DNA of 64,000 nt from Paenibacillus_E sp042676385 (GCF_042676385.1 NZ_JBHTHA010000035.1:40618-104617); one strand, 5' to 3'; shown: positions 54,126 to 63,835, numbered from the stretch's first letter. The notes: generated by a model not told the origin, from the letters alone. Translations and numbers: made by a program.

Positions 54126-55571
54126 ATGCGCACCCATACCCAACATTCCAACTCTAAGACGAAGAAATCAATTCAATTCACTTTGGCAGTACTGTTGCTA
54201 GCCTATCTGTGGTTATCAACGGTACCTGTAAAAGCGGAAGAGAGTGAAGGCATCTCCGCACAAGAAGGACAAGAAATCTATCAAATGTTGAAATCAGGCA
54301 AGCGTACGGGCGCTCAGCAAGAGAGAAGTTACAAAACGCCGGAGCAGCCAACCGTGTACTTAACGTTCGATGACGGACCTAGCAAGCTGACGCCACAAGT
54401 GCTGGATATTCTGGAAAAAGAAGATGTGAAAGCAACGTTTTTTGCGCTTGGCGAAGAAGCGAAGGCACATCCGGATATGGTCAAAAGAATTGTGAAAGAC
54501 GGGCATACACTTGGCAATCATTCATATGATCATGTATATAAAGAGCTCTATAGCGATTTTCAAAACTTCTGGGATCAAATTCAAAGCACTGAAGAGATTT
54601 TCGCCGGTGTGGCGGGGGTTAGACCGGAACTTGTAAGGGCACCCGGAGGCACCTATACCAATTTTGACGCTTACTACTATTACTTGCTGGAAAAAGCGGG
54701 TTATACGGTTGTAGACTGGAACGTCGACAGCGGCGACTCCAAAAGGGCGCATGTACCTGTAAACGAAATTATTCAAACGGTCAAAAGCGCTCCGCTGGAA
54801 CACGAAATGACGATCTTGTTTCACGATGGGTCCGGTCATGAATCTTCCGTAGAAGCGCTGCCGGAGGTCATTCATTATTACAAAAAATTAGGCTACGCGT
54901 TTGCGCCGTTAACGACCGATGTCAAACCCAAGCAGTTTCCGGTTGGCAAGTCCAAGTGGTCGCGAAACATGAGCTTTACACACTTTAAGGAGCTGTTGCA
55001 AGAAACACAACAGTATGTGCTGGCCCATGTACCGCCAACAAAAGAACCGCAGGACGTGACGCAGCAGTTAGTGAATCAAACGAAAGTAGCACGCGAAGAA
55101 TCTGCACAGGTGCTTTCTACTAAGCCTGGCGTGCCACTGCAGATCAATGTGGCCGGGGGGAACGGTTTTACCCTCGACTCATCACAATACGAATTACAGG
55201 GGGATCGGATTGAGCTGGCTCTTCGTTTTTTAGTCGAGAAGATGGGGGGACAAGTAAGCTGGAATGGACCCGCGAAGACCGCTTATGCGCATTACGGTGT
55301 ATATGATTTGGAATACGACTTGCCGACAAGAAGCATTCGCCTCTATACCTTAGGGAATCATGTGTCCACCTATTCATTAGCCGATGTGAGTTTGGAAGAT
55401 GGGACGATCATCGTTCCCCTGCAGAAAACGGTAGATTTGTTAGGAGGGCGCATCACCCAGTCCGTTCTGGAGCCGGGGAAGAGAGAAGTATCGCTTGCTT
55501 TCCGACAATTCTATATGTGGAACGAAAATAATAGTCTCTTAAAAAACTCTCTATTTGCTATAAGTCGCTGA
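54126..55571 (+). CDS. Polysaccharide deacetylase with a C-terminal copper-amine-oxidase-like domain
   Basis: A 481-residue exported enzyme. Signal peptide at residues ~15-40. The NodB domain (residues ~75-270) has all five motifs: TFDDGPS, HTLGNHSYDH (metal His pair), RAPGG, DWNVDSGD and ILFHDG. It removes acetyl groups from peptidoglycan or another wall polymer. Residues ~340-460 resemble the copper amine oxidase N-domain that is frequent in Paenibacillus surface proteins and serves as a wall or protein-binding module. ATG 54126 follows GGAGGG by 9 nt; the frame upstream to 54036 has no ribosome-binding site. Confidence 0.9.
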   Translation: MRTHTQHSNSKTKKSIQFTLAVLLLAYLWLSTVPVKAEESEGISAQEGQEIYQMLKSGKRTGAQQERSYKTPEQPTVYLTFDDGPSKLTPQVLDILEKEDVKATFFALGEEAKAHPDMVKRIVKDGHTLGNHSYDHVYKELYSDFQNFWDQIQSTEEIFAGVAGVRPELVRAPGGTYTNFDAYYYYLLEKAGYTVVDWNVDSGDSKRAHVPVNEIIQTVKSAPLEHEMTILFHDGSGHESSVEALPEVIHYYKKLGYAFAPLTTDVKPKQFPVGKSKWSRNMSFTHFKELLQETQQYVLAHVPPTKEPQDVTQQLVNQTKVAREESAQVLSTKPGVPLQINVAGGNGFTLDSSQYELQGDRIELALRFLVEKMGGQVSWNGPAKTAYAHYGVYDLEYDLPTRSIRLYTLGNHVSTYSLADVSLEDGTIIVPLQKTVDLLGGRITQSVLEPGKREVSLAFRQFYMWNENNSLLKNSLFAISR

Positions 55572-55635
55572 TGTCTAAAAGAGTAGACGGCTGGAAAAAC
55601 TAGAAGCATACCCTGATGAAGGAGGCTTCTTGCCT

Positions 55636-56613
55636 ATGCAGTCGAAAACCCGAATCTTCGATCAGCCGCAGCCTCTCGTGGAACGGATGATCATGAACGT
55701 AGAGAAAGTCATAGTTGGGAAAAGAGAAACGATAGAGAAAGCTTTTGTAGCCATGCTGAGCGGTGGTCACTTGCTGTTGGAGGACGTCCCCGGTGTAGGT
55801 AAGACGATGCTGGTGCGGGCACTTGCCAGAACGATAGGCTGCGAGTTTAAGAGAATTCAATGCACGCCCGATTTACTGCCTTCCGATGTGACCGGCGTTT
55901 CGGTGTACAATGCCAAATCCGGTGAATTTGAATTTCGCCCTGGTCCGCTCATGACGCCTATTGTGCTGGCCGATGAATGCAACCGCACATCGCCGAAGAC
56001 GCAAGCCGCCTTCTTGGAAGCGATGGAAGAAAAGCGGGTGACGATAGACGGAGTCGGTTATGAATTGCCGAAGCCGTTTTTGCTGTTGGCTACACAAAAC
56101 CCCGCGGATTATGAAGGCACGTATGCGCTTCCGGAAGCGCAAATGGATCGCTTTTTGATGAAGTTGACGTTAGGCTATCCGACACCCGAACAGGAAATTC
56201 TGATGCTGGACCGATTGCAGGACCGGCAGCCCCTCGATCAATTGAAGCCGGTCATCGTACAGGATGAATTTGTTCAGCTGCAAAGAGAAGCCGGGATGGT
56301 CCACGTCGATGAAACGTTAAAAGATTTTATTGTCCGTATCGCCCTAGCGACACGGCAGCACCCCGATTTGTACTTGGGCGTAAGTCCAAGAGCATCTTAT
56401 GCGCTCCTTCGCGCGGCTCAATCAGCCGCTTATATGAGGGGCAGAAGTTACGTGGTGCCCGATGATATTAAAGATTTACTGCTTCCGGTCTGGACGCACC
56501 GCCTCATGTTGACATCGGAAGCGCGTATTACGGGGAAATCGGCGGAAGCGATTTTATTGGGACTGCTCTCCTCCATGCAAACGCCAGTACTTCGTTATGC
56601 TTCGTCGAAGTAG
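55636..56613 (+). CDS. MoxR-type AAA+ ATPase
   Basis: A 325-residue chaperone-like ATPase. Walker A is LLLEDVPGVGKTMLVRA, Walker B is IVLADECNRTSPKTQAAFLEAM, sensor 1 is LLATQNPADYEGTYALPEAQMDRF, and sensor 2 is GVSPRASYALLRAAQ. MoxR proteins act on partners encoded next to them, here the DUF58 and transglutaminase proteins. ATG 55636 is 10 nt after GGAGG; an in-frame TTG at 55630 is closer than usual. First gene of a three-gene operon. Confidence 0.94.
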   Translation: MQSKTRIFDQPQPLVERMIMNVEKVIVGKRETIEKAFVAMLSGGHLLLEDVPGVGKTMLVRALARTIGCEFKRIQCTPDLLPSDVTGVSVYNAKSGEFEFRPGPLMTPIVLADECNRTSPKTQAAFLEAMEEKRVTIDGVGYELPKPFLLLATQNPADYEGTYALPEAQMDRFLMKLTLGYPTPEQEILMLDRLQDRQPLDQLKPVIVQDEFVQLQREAGMVHVDETLKDFIVRIALATRQHPDLYLGVSPRASYALLRAAQSAAYMRGRSYVVPDDIKDLLLPVWTHRLMLTSEARITGKSAEAILLGLLSSMQTPVLRYASSK

Positions 56614-56625
56614 GAGGCACGCGCG

Positions 56626-57843
56626 ATGAAAAGCTGGGGAAAATTGTTGCTGCTGGTTACAGGATGTTTACTGTCTGGCTTCATGACTTATACGCAAGGT
56701 GGATTAGCATCCTGGTTCTTATTGGATTGTTTATTGATTGTATTGATGCAAGCCGGACTCCTTTATGCGTTTGGCTTAAGAGGTCTTCAAGTAAATCGAT
56801 CGTTATCTCAACATATATCTACATCTGGCGAGGATGTTGTCGTCGGGCTAAATATCACGCACAGATCACTGTTCCCGTTGCCCTGGTTAGTCGTTAAAGA
56901 GTCATGGCTGCATGAGGGGAGCGGTGCGAAGCTGATTTTTCGCAAGCTGCTGTTTCCATGGTTTCGTACCTCGTTCACTTTACATTACCGGATTACAGGG
57001 CTCTTGCGGGGCATTTATCGTTTCGCCGGAGTTGAAGTCGTAACTGGGGATTTGTTTGGTTTTGCTGTGAAAAAGGCGCAGCGCACGGACGATCAGCGCT
57101 GCGTCGTGTATCCGAAGCCCGATGCATTGGATCGGGCTGTGATGACGCTGCATGCCGATGATGGCGATAAGCCGGCAGCAGGTGTACCGTGGGCGGCGTC
57201 TCTGCAAGCAAGCGGCATCCGCGAGTATGTGAGCGGGGATCCGTATCACCGGATCCACTGGAAATCCACAGCCAAGCTCAGCCGGCTGATGACCAAAACG
57301 CCCGAGCAGGCATCCGCCACGAAGCGGATGCTGCTGCTCGACGCGACGCCTGCGGCGAGTCCAGCCGAGGCGACACAGCCGCTGCTGGATAAGGGCGTCG
57401 CCCTCGCGGCGGGCTTCTTCGAAGCCGCCGCCCGCGGGCGCGAGAGCTGCGGCTTCGCCAGCAGCTCCGCAGGAGCAAGGCGAATCGCGCCGACGATTCG
57501 CCCCGATCTGACGCTCGCGTACGAAGTCCTCGCGAGCGTGGGCGGCAAGCCCGCCCTTCCCTTTCCTGACCTCGTCAGGAAAGAGGCGGCGGCCTTGCCG
57601 CCGGATGCGTCGATGCTGTGCATCACATCGACGCTGGACGCCGCCCTGCTGCGTGCATGCGCAGAAGCGCGCAGCAGGCGGCGGGCCGTGCACGTGATTT
57701 ACGTGCACGCGCGGCCTTCCCTCTCGGTCACGGACCGAGAGGGGGCTTCGCAGCTGCAGGCCTTGGGCTGCAGCTTTACCGAAGTGCCGCATCCGCGTGA
57801 GCAGTGGCCGAAGCAAGGAGGTGTCGCGGATGCAACCGCTTGA
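56626..57843 (+). CDS. DUF58 domain protein
   Basis: A 405-residue protein. Two membrane helices lie near the N-terminus (residues ~5-48). The DUF58 signature is at ~190-215 (GIREYVSGDPYHRIHWKSTAKLSRLMTK), leading into a von Willebrand-like fold. It is the standard partner of MoxR ATPases; the molecular role is unknown. GTAGGAGG lies upstream of the ATG. From about 57300 the coding sequence becomes very GC-rich and Ala/Arg-rich, unlike the first half. It overlaps the next gene by 14 bp. Confidence 0.92.
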   Translation: MKSWGKLLLLVTGCLLSGFMTYTQGGLASWFLLDCLLIVLMQAGLLYAFGLRGLQVNRSLSQHISTSGEDVVVGLNITHRSLFPLPWLVVKESWLHEGSGAKLIFRKLLFPWFRTSFTLHYRITGLLRGIYRFAGVEVVTGDLFGFAVKKAQRTDDQRCVVYPKPDALDRAVMTLHADDGDKPAAGVPWAASLQASGIREYVSGDPYHRIHWKSTAKLSRLMTKTPEQASATKRMLLLDATPAASPAEATQPLLDKGVALAAGFFEAAARGRESCGFASSSAGARRIAPTIRPDLTLAYEVLASVGGKPALPFPDLVRKEAAALPPDASMLCITSTLDAALLRACAEARSRRRAVHVIYVHARPSLSVTDREGASQLQALGCSFTEVPHPREQWPKQGGVADATA

Positions 57844-60382
57844 ACCCCAAAGCTCGCAGCTCGGCTCGCTGCCTTTAGTCCCGGACGCGTCCGCAGCCAA
57901 CACCCAGCGACAACGCTCTACATCTGAGCCGTATCGATCTGGCACCGAATATCAACGCTCTGCCTTTGAATCGTCCGGGTTGGCCGTTCAGCAACAGCAT
58001 TCTGCATCTAATATGCCTAGATCCGGCACCGAAAATCAACGCTCTGCTTTTGGATCGTCCAGTTCGGCCTTCCGGCAACAGCTCTCTGCTTCCGATTTAA
58101 CTCAAACAGGCACATCCCGGACTCCAACCAGCACGCCCGAAACCTACACGGCTGTCCGCACTGGGGGTTCGCTGCTCCGGGATATCCTCATCTCCTTGCT
58201 GTTGTTTTTGCTGCTGGCAGAATGGCTTCGACCGCTGCCGACGTTAGCGGATATTTCAGAAATTTATCGGATACAGCCGTTTCTAATTGTCTTTGCTCTT
58301 TGTATTGCTTTAGATTGCTTCAGAGTCCCTTATACATGGGGTTGGGCAGTGAAGAGCATCATCATCCTGTTTTTTATCGGATTCATGTTTGAACCCGAGG
58401 GTTTTCTGAACGGATCGTGGGTCGTTGATTTCTTCAAGCTCATCGTCCAGGATGTCGGCTATGTTTTTGCAGCTCGCTTCGATCTGATTAGCGGAGAAAC
58501 GCGGACCTTGCTTTTCCTGTTTGGTTGGGCCTTATTAATCTCCGTGGTTCAGGCGCTCATGCTGCAAAGACAGCATAGTCTTTGGTTTGTTGGGGCTACT
58601 CTGATTTATCTCGTCTGTTTACAATTGGCGCTTGGTGCAGATACCGTACAGGGTATTTTTCGCACATTAGGATATGGCCTAATGCTACTATCGCTCCTTA
58701 ATCTTTCCCGTATTCAACAATCGTATGGTTTAACAAAAGTGAGTTCGGGAGGGACGCTTCTATGGCTAACAGTAAGTTTGATAGTTGTAAGTATTCTGGC
58801 AGGCGCCGGGTTGTACTCGGCTTCACAAGCTGCTCCGACATCATTAATGAAACCCGTTAGCTGGGCAAATATAACGGACCGCATCTTTGAACTCTACAAC
58901 GAAGACACGGGACTACCCGCAGTTGCGGCTAAAGCCGGATATGGTCATGATGATTCATCCCTGGGTGGTCCCTTGCAATCGGATAGCAGCATCGTATTCA
59001 CGGCCAAAACTCCTGAATTAACCTATTGGCGCGGCGAATCCAAAAGTTTATACGACGGCAAGGGCTGGACATCAACGGAACAAATCAGCGAGCCCTTTAT
59101 TTCAAGTGATCATACAGCTTCCGGAACGACGATCGCACAGGAAGTGCTGTGGAGCTCAAAATCGCCGGACAAACAGCTCTTTTACGGAGGTTCATTGCTG
59201 CACATCGAGGGGTTATTGAATGATAAGGGTTCGTATCTTTCTCCTGACATTGTGGTCGCGAATAGCATGACCGGTAAAGTGGCATTGCCCGAAATCAGCG
59301 ATCCGCTGTCTTTTTACAAAATAATCGTTCAGCCCGTGCACGCCGATCCGGCTCTACTCAGCTCCGATTCGGACAGTTATCCGGCTGCGATTCGCGATGC
59401 TTACCTCCAGCTCCCTGATACTTTACCGCGAACGGTTCGAGGCCTTGCCGAGCAAGTGACGGCAGCTGCAACGTCGCCTTATGCCAAGGCGGTGGCTGTT
59501 GAACAGTATTTGCGCAGTAATTACACCTATAGTTTGGAAAAGCCTACGCATCCGACCCGCAATGAGGATTTTGTCAGTCATTTCTTGTTTGTGGATCGGA
59601 CAGGCTATTGCGATCATTTTTCCACGTCCATGGTGGTGATGCTGCGCTCCGTCGGAGTGCCCGCCCGTTGGGTGAAAGGGTTTGCCCCTGGAACGCAGCA
59701 GGCCGTAGGTGAAGATCGAATGAAAGAAGTAATCGTGCGCAACCAGGATGCCCATTCCTGGGTAGAGGTCTATTTCCCGTCGGCAGGGTGGGTTCCATTT
59801 GAACCTACACCCGGTTTCACAGGTATGGATGGCGAACACGCAAGATCTCCGGTCACGATCTCACAATCGGAGCGGCCTACGATGACAGCATCATTGCTCA
59901 ATATTCCAACTATGCAGAGCTTCTCTTCGGATTCCAAAGAATGGCTCCAATCGAGAGTGAATGAGGTCATCTCATTTGTGGAAATATATAGGAAACAATT
60001 TTTGTTGGCCGCTGTTCTTAGCGTTTTCATTCTGGGGCTTTCAGTAATCCTGTGGCGGAAAGGAATTCCCCAAAATATGGCGCTAATTTTCCCGGTCAGA
60101 CCGAGCGGTCCAGTCCATTCCCAACCGCTCGTCAGGTTTATGGATCGTCTCTGGATTCAGCTTTTTCGCAGGTATGGCGCCAAGTCCGCTCATCAAACCG
60201 TGCGTGAATACGTAACTGCCCTACGTTTAGAGAATGCTGAACAAAAACAAGCGCTGTTTGAATTTGCTTTGATCTATGAAACCGTCCGTTATGATATTCC
60301 TGGCCGGCCTATCTATTCCAAACGAGAAATTGCCGCCCTATGGAACGCCATACTTTCGACACGGGACCGCAAAACTCGGTAA
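57830..60382 (+). CDS. Membrane transglutaminase-like protein (DUF3488/TgpA type)
   Basis: An 850-residue membrane protein. Residues ~35-92 are a low-complexity N-terminal region with two 28-residue repeats. About seven helices follow (~115-340). The external transglutaminase-like domain (~390-690) has catalytic Cys594 (RTGYCDHFSTSMVVMLR) and His642 (QDAHSWVEVYF). Another helix at ~725 and a DUF4129-like cytoplasmic tail follow. The ATG at 57830 has AAGGAGG 8 nt upstream; an in-frame GTG at 57797 does not. It is the third member of the MoxR-DUF58-transglutaminase operon, which usually precedes guaA in this group. Confidence 0.93.
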   Translation: MQPLEPQSSQLGSLPLVPDASAANTQRQRSTSEPYRSGTEYQRSAFESSGLAVQQQHSASNMPRSGTENQRSAFGSSSSAFRQQLSASDLTQTGTSRTPTSTPETYTAVRTGGSLLRDILISLLLFLLLAEWLRPLPTLADISEIYRIQPFLIVFALCIALDCFRVPYTWGWAVKSIIILFFIGFMFEPEGFLNGSWVVDFFKLIVQDVGYVFAARFDLISGETRTLLFLFGWALLISVVQALMLQRQHSLWFVGATLIYLVCLQLALGADTVQGIFRTLGYGLMLLSLLNLSRIQQSYGLTKVSSGGTLLWLTVSLIVVSILAGAGLYSASQAAPTSLMKPVSWANITDRIFELYNEDTGLPAVAAKAGYGHDDSSLGGPLQSDSSIVFTAKTPELTYWRGESKSLYDGKGWTSTEQISEPFISSDHTASGTTIAQEVLWSSKSPDKQLFYGGSLLHIEGLLNDKGSYLSPDIVVANSMTGKVALPEISDPLSFYKIIVQPVHADPALLSSDSDSYPAAIRDAYLQLPDTLPRTVRGLAEQVTAAATSPYAKAVAVEQYLRSNYTYSLEKPTHPTRNEDFVSHFLFVDRTGYCDHFSTSMVVMLRSVGVPARWVKGFAPGTQQAVGEDRMKEVIVRNQDAHSWVEVYFPSAGWVPFEPTPGFTGMDGEHARSPVTISQSERPTMTASLLNIPTMQSFSSDSKEWLQSRVNEVISFVEIYRKQFLLAAVLSVFILGLSVILWRKGIPQNMALIFPVRPSGPVHSQPLVRFMDRLWIQLFRRYGAKSAHQTVREYVTALRLENAEQKQALFEFALIYETVRYDIPGRPIYSKREIAALWNAILSTRDRKTR
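57936..58103 (+). repeat. Tandem 84-bp coding repeat
   Basis: Two direct copies of 84 bp (57936-58019 and 58020-58103) encode RSGTEYQRSAF... and RSGTENQRSAF..., 28 residues each, in the N-terminal tail of the transglutaminase protein. Copy number may vary between strains. Confidence 0.75.
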
Positions 60383-60512
60383 TCCTTTCGTGTAAAGCCC
60401 TTTACATCCTAGGCATGTAATGTTTAAAATTAGTAGCTATAAATAGTGATAATTGGACAAAGGGACCGCGGGGCCCCCAAACCCAATCGCTATGAATCTA
60501 GGAGGTCGGGTA

Positions 60513-62054
60513 ATGAGTAAACCAAGTGAAATCATCGTTGTTCTGGATTTTGGAGGGCAGTATAACCAACTAATCGCAAGGCGTATTCGTGATTTGGGCG
60601 TTTACAGCGAATTAATGCCTTACAACACTACCGTGGATAAAATTCGTGAGCTGAACCCCAAAGGTATCGTGTTCTCCGGAGGCCCGGCGAGCGTGTACGG
60701 CGAGGGCGCACCGGCTGTCGACTCTGCGATTTTTGATATGGGTATCCCGATTTTGGGGATTTGCTACGGTATGCAGTTAATTGCTCATCAATTGAACGGC
60801 GGCAAAGTAGAGCGCGCTCATACGCGCGAGTACGGCAAAGCTGAGCTGGAATTCATCAATGAAAGCCCGCTTGTCAAAGGTCTGGACGCGAAACAAGTCG
60901 TTTGGATGAGTCACGGCGACCACGTTTCCGTATTGCCTGAAGGCTTCGTGCTGGAAGCAAGCACCGAGTCTCTGCCAATCGCAGCGATGAGCCACCGTGA
61001 CAAAAACATTCACGCTGTCCAATTTCACCCGGAAGTTCGCCACTCCGTTCAAGGGAACGAAATGATCCATAACTTCGTGTATGGCGTTTGCGGCTGCACC
61101 GGCGACTGGACGATGGAGTCCTTTATCGAAGACACGATTAAAGAAATTCGCGAGCAAGTTGGCGATCAAAAAGTGCTCTGCGCACTGAGCGGCGGCGTAG
61201 ACTCCTCCGTTGTTGCGATTCTGCTTCACAAAGCGATCGGCGACCAACTGACTTGTATGTTCATCGACCATGGTTTGCTGCGCAAAGGCGAAGCAGAGAG
61301 CGTTATGGAAACTTTTGTCGGTAAATTCGACATGCATGTGGTCAAAATCGACGCCCGCGAGCGCTTCCTCGGCAAACTTGCCGGTGTGGACGATCCGGAA
61401 CAAAAACGCAAAATCATCGGCACGGAATTCATCCGTGTATTTGAAGAAGAATCCGGCAAATTCGACGACTTCGCCTTCTTGGCGCAGGGAACGCTCTACA
61501 CAGATATCGTAGAAAGCGGAACAGCTACCGCGCATACGATCAAATCGCACCATAACGTAGGCGGCCTCCCTGAAGATATGAAGTTCAAGCTTGTTGAGCC
61601 GCTCAAAGCGTTGTTTAAAGATGAAGTGCGCAAAGTCGGCGAAGAGTGCGGCCTTCCTGCTGCAATCGTTTGGAGACAACCGTTCCCAGGTCCGGGTCTT
61701 GCGATCCGTGTTCTTGGCGAAGTGACAGAGGATAAGCTGCACATCGTGCGCGAATCCGATGCTATCCTTCGTGAAGAAATCGCCAAAGCCGGCTTGGACC
61801 GCGAGATCTGGCAGTACTTCACAGCACTTCCCGGCATGAAAAGCGTAGGCGTCATGGGCGATGCCAGAACGTATTCCTACACGGTAGGTATCCGTGCGGT
61901 CACTTCCATCGACGGCATGACAGCGGACTGGGCTCGTATTCCTTGGGATGTTCTCGAGAAAATCTCCGTTCGTATCGTAAACGAAGTTGAGAACGTCAAT
62001 CGTATTGTCTACGACGTGACTTCCAAACCGCCTGCGACCATCGAGTGGGAGTAA
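60513..62054 (+). CDS. guaA: GMP synthase (glutamine-hydrolysing)
   Basis: A 513-residue enzyme that aminates XMP to GMP. The N-terminal class I glutaminase has catalytic Cys84 (GICYGMQL) and HAVQFHPEV. The ATP pyrophosphatase P-loop is ALSGGVDSSVVA, and the C-terminal dimer domain ends TSKPPATIEWE. ATG 60513 has AGGAGG 7 nt upstream; the frame open from 60453 has no such site. I see no purine riboswitch in its leader. A strong terminator separates it from the purine permease. Confidence 0.97.
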   Translation: MSKPSEIIVVLDFGGQYNQLIARRIRDLGVYSELMPYNTTVDKIRELNPKGIVFSGGPASVYGEGAPAVDSAIFDMGIPILGICYGMQLIAHQLNGGKVERAHTREYGKAELEFINESPLVKGLDAKQVVWMSHGDHVSVLPEGFVLEASTESLPIAAMSHRDKNIHAVQFHPEVRHSVQGNEMIHNFVYGVCGCTGDWTMESFIEDTIKEIREQVGDQKVLCALSGGVDSSVVAILLHKAIGDQLTCMFIDHGLLRKGEAESVMETFVGKFDMHVVKIDARERFLGKLAGVDDPEQKRKIIGTEFIRVFEEESGKFDDFAFLAQGTLYTDIVESGTATAHTIKSHHNVGGLPEDMKFKLVEPLKALFKDEVRKVGEECGLPAAIVWRQPFPGPGLAIRVLGEVTEDKLHIVRESDAILREEIAKAGLDREIWQYFTALPGMKSVGVMGDARTYSYTVGIRAVTSIDGMTADWARIPWDVLEKISVRIVNEVENVNRIVYDVTSKPPATIEWE

Positions 62055-62065
62055 ATTAGTCTTAA

Positions 62066-62118
62066 CCGACAAAACCGAACGTCTGAGAAAAAAAACTCAG
62101 TAACGTTCGGTTTTTCTG
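62066..62118 (+). terminator. guaA terminator
   Basis: AAAACCGAACGT (62071-62082) with ACGTTCGGTTTTT (62103-62115) and an inner CTGAG/CTCAG stem. Confidence 0.93.
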
Positions 62119-62147
62119 TTGACATCTTTCGACATGAGCACTAAAAT
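62119..62147 (+). promoter_or_regulatory. Promoter of the riboswitch-permease unit
   Basis: -35 TTGACA (62119-62124), 17-bp spacer, -10 TAAAAT (62142-62147). The aptamer begins about 10 nt after the predicted start. Confidence 0.75.
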
Positions 62148-62163
62148 GTGAATTGGATAACAG

Positions 62164-62359
62164 TTTTTTCGTATAATCTCGGGAATTGGCCTGAGAGTTT
62201 CTACGAGATCACCGCAAATGATCTGGCTACGAAAAAAAGGAACGGAATCCGTATGAGGTTTGCTTGCACTTGTCTTTTCGCATGCGCAGGAAGTCGACTC
62301 TCATATGGGAAGACTCCTTTTTCGTACCCGGAATCATGCAACACGGATTCCGGGTTTTT
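62164..62359 (+). ncRNA. Guanine-class purine riboswitch with terminator
   Basis: Aptamer 62164-62238: P1 is TTTTTTCGTA with TACGAAAAAA. The conserved J1/2 TATAATC, J2/3 AGTTTCTAC, L3 CCGCAAATG and the closing GGCTACG are all present. The last has C at the position that selects guanine/hypoxanthine. Loop L2 reads GAATTGG instead of the usual GATATGG. The terminator at 62326-62359 (CCCGGAATC / GATTCCGGG, then TTTTT) can be blocked because GGAATCCGT (62244-62252) pairs with ACGGATTCC (62343-62351). Ligand binding should switch the permease off. Confidence 0.9.
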
Positions 62360-62432
62360 GCTGTTCCCATGGATAAGATTTTTGCTTCAAAGCCAGTTTT
62401 CTGGCGAAAAATTCTTAGGAGGAATAGGTAGA

Positions 62433-63830
62433 ATGGATCAGTTTTTTAAATTGAAACAAAACGGCACGACAATAAGAACCGAAATCATGGCAGGTATCAC
62501 CACGTTCATGACGATGGCTTACATCCTTGCGGTGAACCCGGACGTTCTCAGCGCATTCAAATCGGGAGCGACCGGCGGAGACTGGACATCCATTTTCTTG
62601 GCAACGGCCATTGCGGCAGGCGTTATGACGATCGCGATGGGATTGTTCGTGAATTTCCCTGTTGCGCTTGCACCGGGAATGGGCTTGAACGCTTATTTTG
62701 CAACCATTATCCTTTCGTCACAAGGTAAATTTACGTTTTCCATGGCTTTGACAGCCGTATTCATTTCGGGGATCATCTTCTTGATCCTGACAGTTACGAA
62801 AATCCGTCAGATGCTGCTTGTAGCGGTCCCTGACAGCTTGAAACATGCGATCACCGTTGGTATCGGTTTGTTTATCGCGATGATCGGCTTCAAAAACAGC
62901 GGAATTTTGAGCGTAGCGGTTGAAAGCTCGAAAGATATCGCAGCGCATAAGTTTACAGACGTCCTATCTTTTGAAACGATCTTTCATTTAGGTTCTTTGC
63001 ATGATAAAGGTGTCATCCTGACGATCATTGGTATCTTGTTAATTTCCGTCTTTATGGTGCTTCGTATTCGCGGCGCTATTCTGATCGGTATCTTGGCAAC
63101 CACCGTAGTTGGCTACTTCATGGGTCTGGTGAACCTCGGTTCCTTGACAAGCGCCGATACAACTTGGGTTCCGGATATGTCGAAGCTGACTTTCGCGGAC
63201 TTTGACTTTGCAGGTATCATGAACACCGGGATTATCTCGGTTATCGCGACATTTACATTTGTAGAGCTTTTCGATACATTCGGTACAATGGTCGGTACGG
63301 CAAGCCGCGCAGGTATTATGAAGAATAAAGAAGAAGGCAACAAACGCGTAGGTAAAGCCATGTTCGTAGACGCTATCGGCGTAAGCGGCGGCGCTTTGGT
63401 GGGTACAAGTACAGTTACCGCATTCGTTGAGAGTGCGGCGGGCGTCGCAGAAGGCGGACGTACAGGTTTAACAGCCGTAACTACTGGCGTATGTTTCTTG
63501 CTTGCCTTGTTCTTGGCCCCAATCGCGATGTTGATCCCTGGCTCTGCAACGGCAGCAGCTTTGATCGTAGTCGGTGTTCTGATGGTTCAATCGATTAAAG
63601 AGATCGACTTCCAAGACTTCGTTCTGGCTATTCCGGCGTTCCTTACAATTGTACTGATGCCATTTACTTACAACATCGCTAATGGGATCTCCTTTGGTAT
63701 CGTTACTTATGTAGTCCTTGCAACTGCTTCTAATATAGGTGGTAATAATAAATATCAAATTCACTGGCTCATGTGGGTGCTTGCCATTCTAGTTCTGGCT
63801 CGCTACATCTTTATAGGAAGCCAAGGGTAA
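62433..63830 (+). CDS. pbuG: NCS2-family purine permease (PbuG-like)
   Basis: A 465-residue membrane transporter of the AzgA-like branch of NCS2, with about 12-13 helices. Diagnostic segments: IMAGITTFMTMAYILAVNP, FPVALAPGMGLNAYFA, TFVELFDTFGTMVGTASRAG and GTSTVTAFVESAAGVAEGGRTGLTA. It imports hypoxanthine or guanine, in line with the guanine riboswitch in its leader and guaA upstream. The ATG at 62433 has AGGAGG 10 nt upstream. A frame that runs in from 62148 is only the riboswitch read as protein. Confidence 0.94.
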   Translation: MDQFFKLKQNGTTIRTEIMAGITTFMTMAYILAVNPDVLSAFKSGATGGDWTSIFLATAIAAGVMTIAMGLFVNFPVALAPGMGLNAYFATIILSSQGKFTFSMALTAVFISGIIFLILTVTKIRQMLLVAVPDSLKHAITVGIGLFIAMIGFKNSGILSVAVESSKDIAAHKFTDVLSFETIFHLGSLHDKGVILTIIGILLISVFMVLRIRGAILIGILATTVVGYFMGLVNLGSLTSADTTWVPDMSKLTFADFDFAGIMNTGIISVIATFTFVELFDTFGTMVGTASRAGIMKNKEEGNKRVGKAMFVDAIGVSGGALVGTSTVTAFVESAAGVAEGGRTGLTAVTTGVCFLLALFLAPIAMLIPGSATAAALIVVGVLMVQSIKEIDFQDFVLAIPAFLTIVLMPFTYNIANGISFGIVTYVVLATASNIGGNNKYQIHWLMWVLAILVLARYIFIGSQG

Positions 63831-63835
63831 AATGA

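Noticed and set aside
62148..62432. N-terminal extension of the purine permease
   Set aside because: The frame is open by chance across the guanine riboswitch and its terminator; AGGAGG before 62433 fixes the real start.
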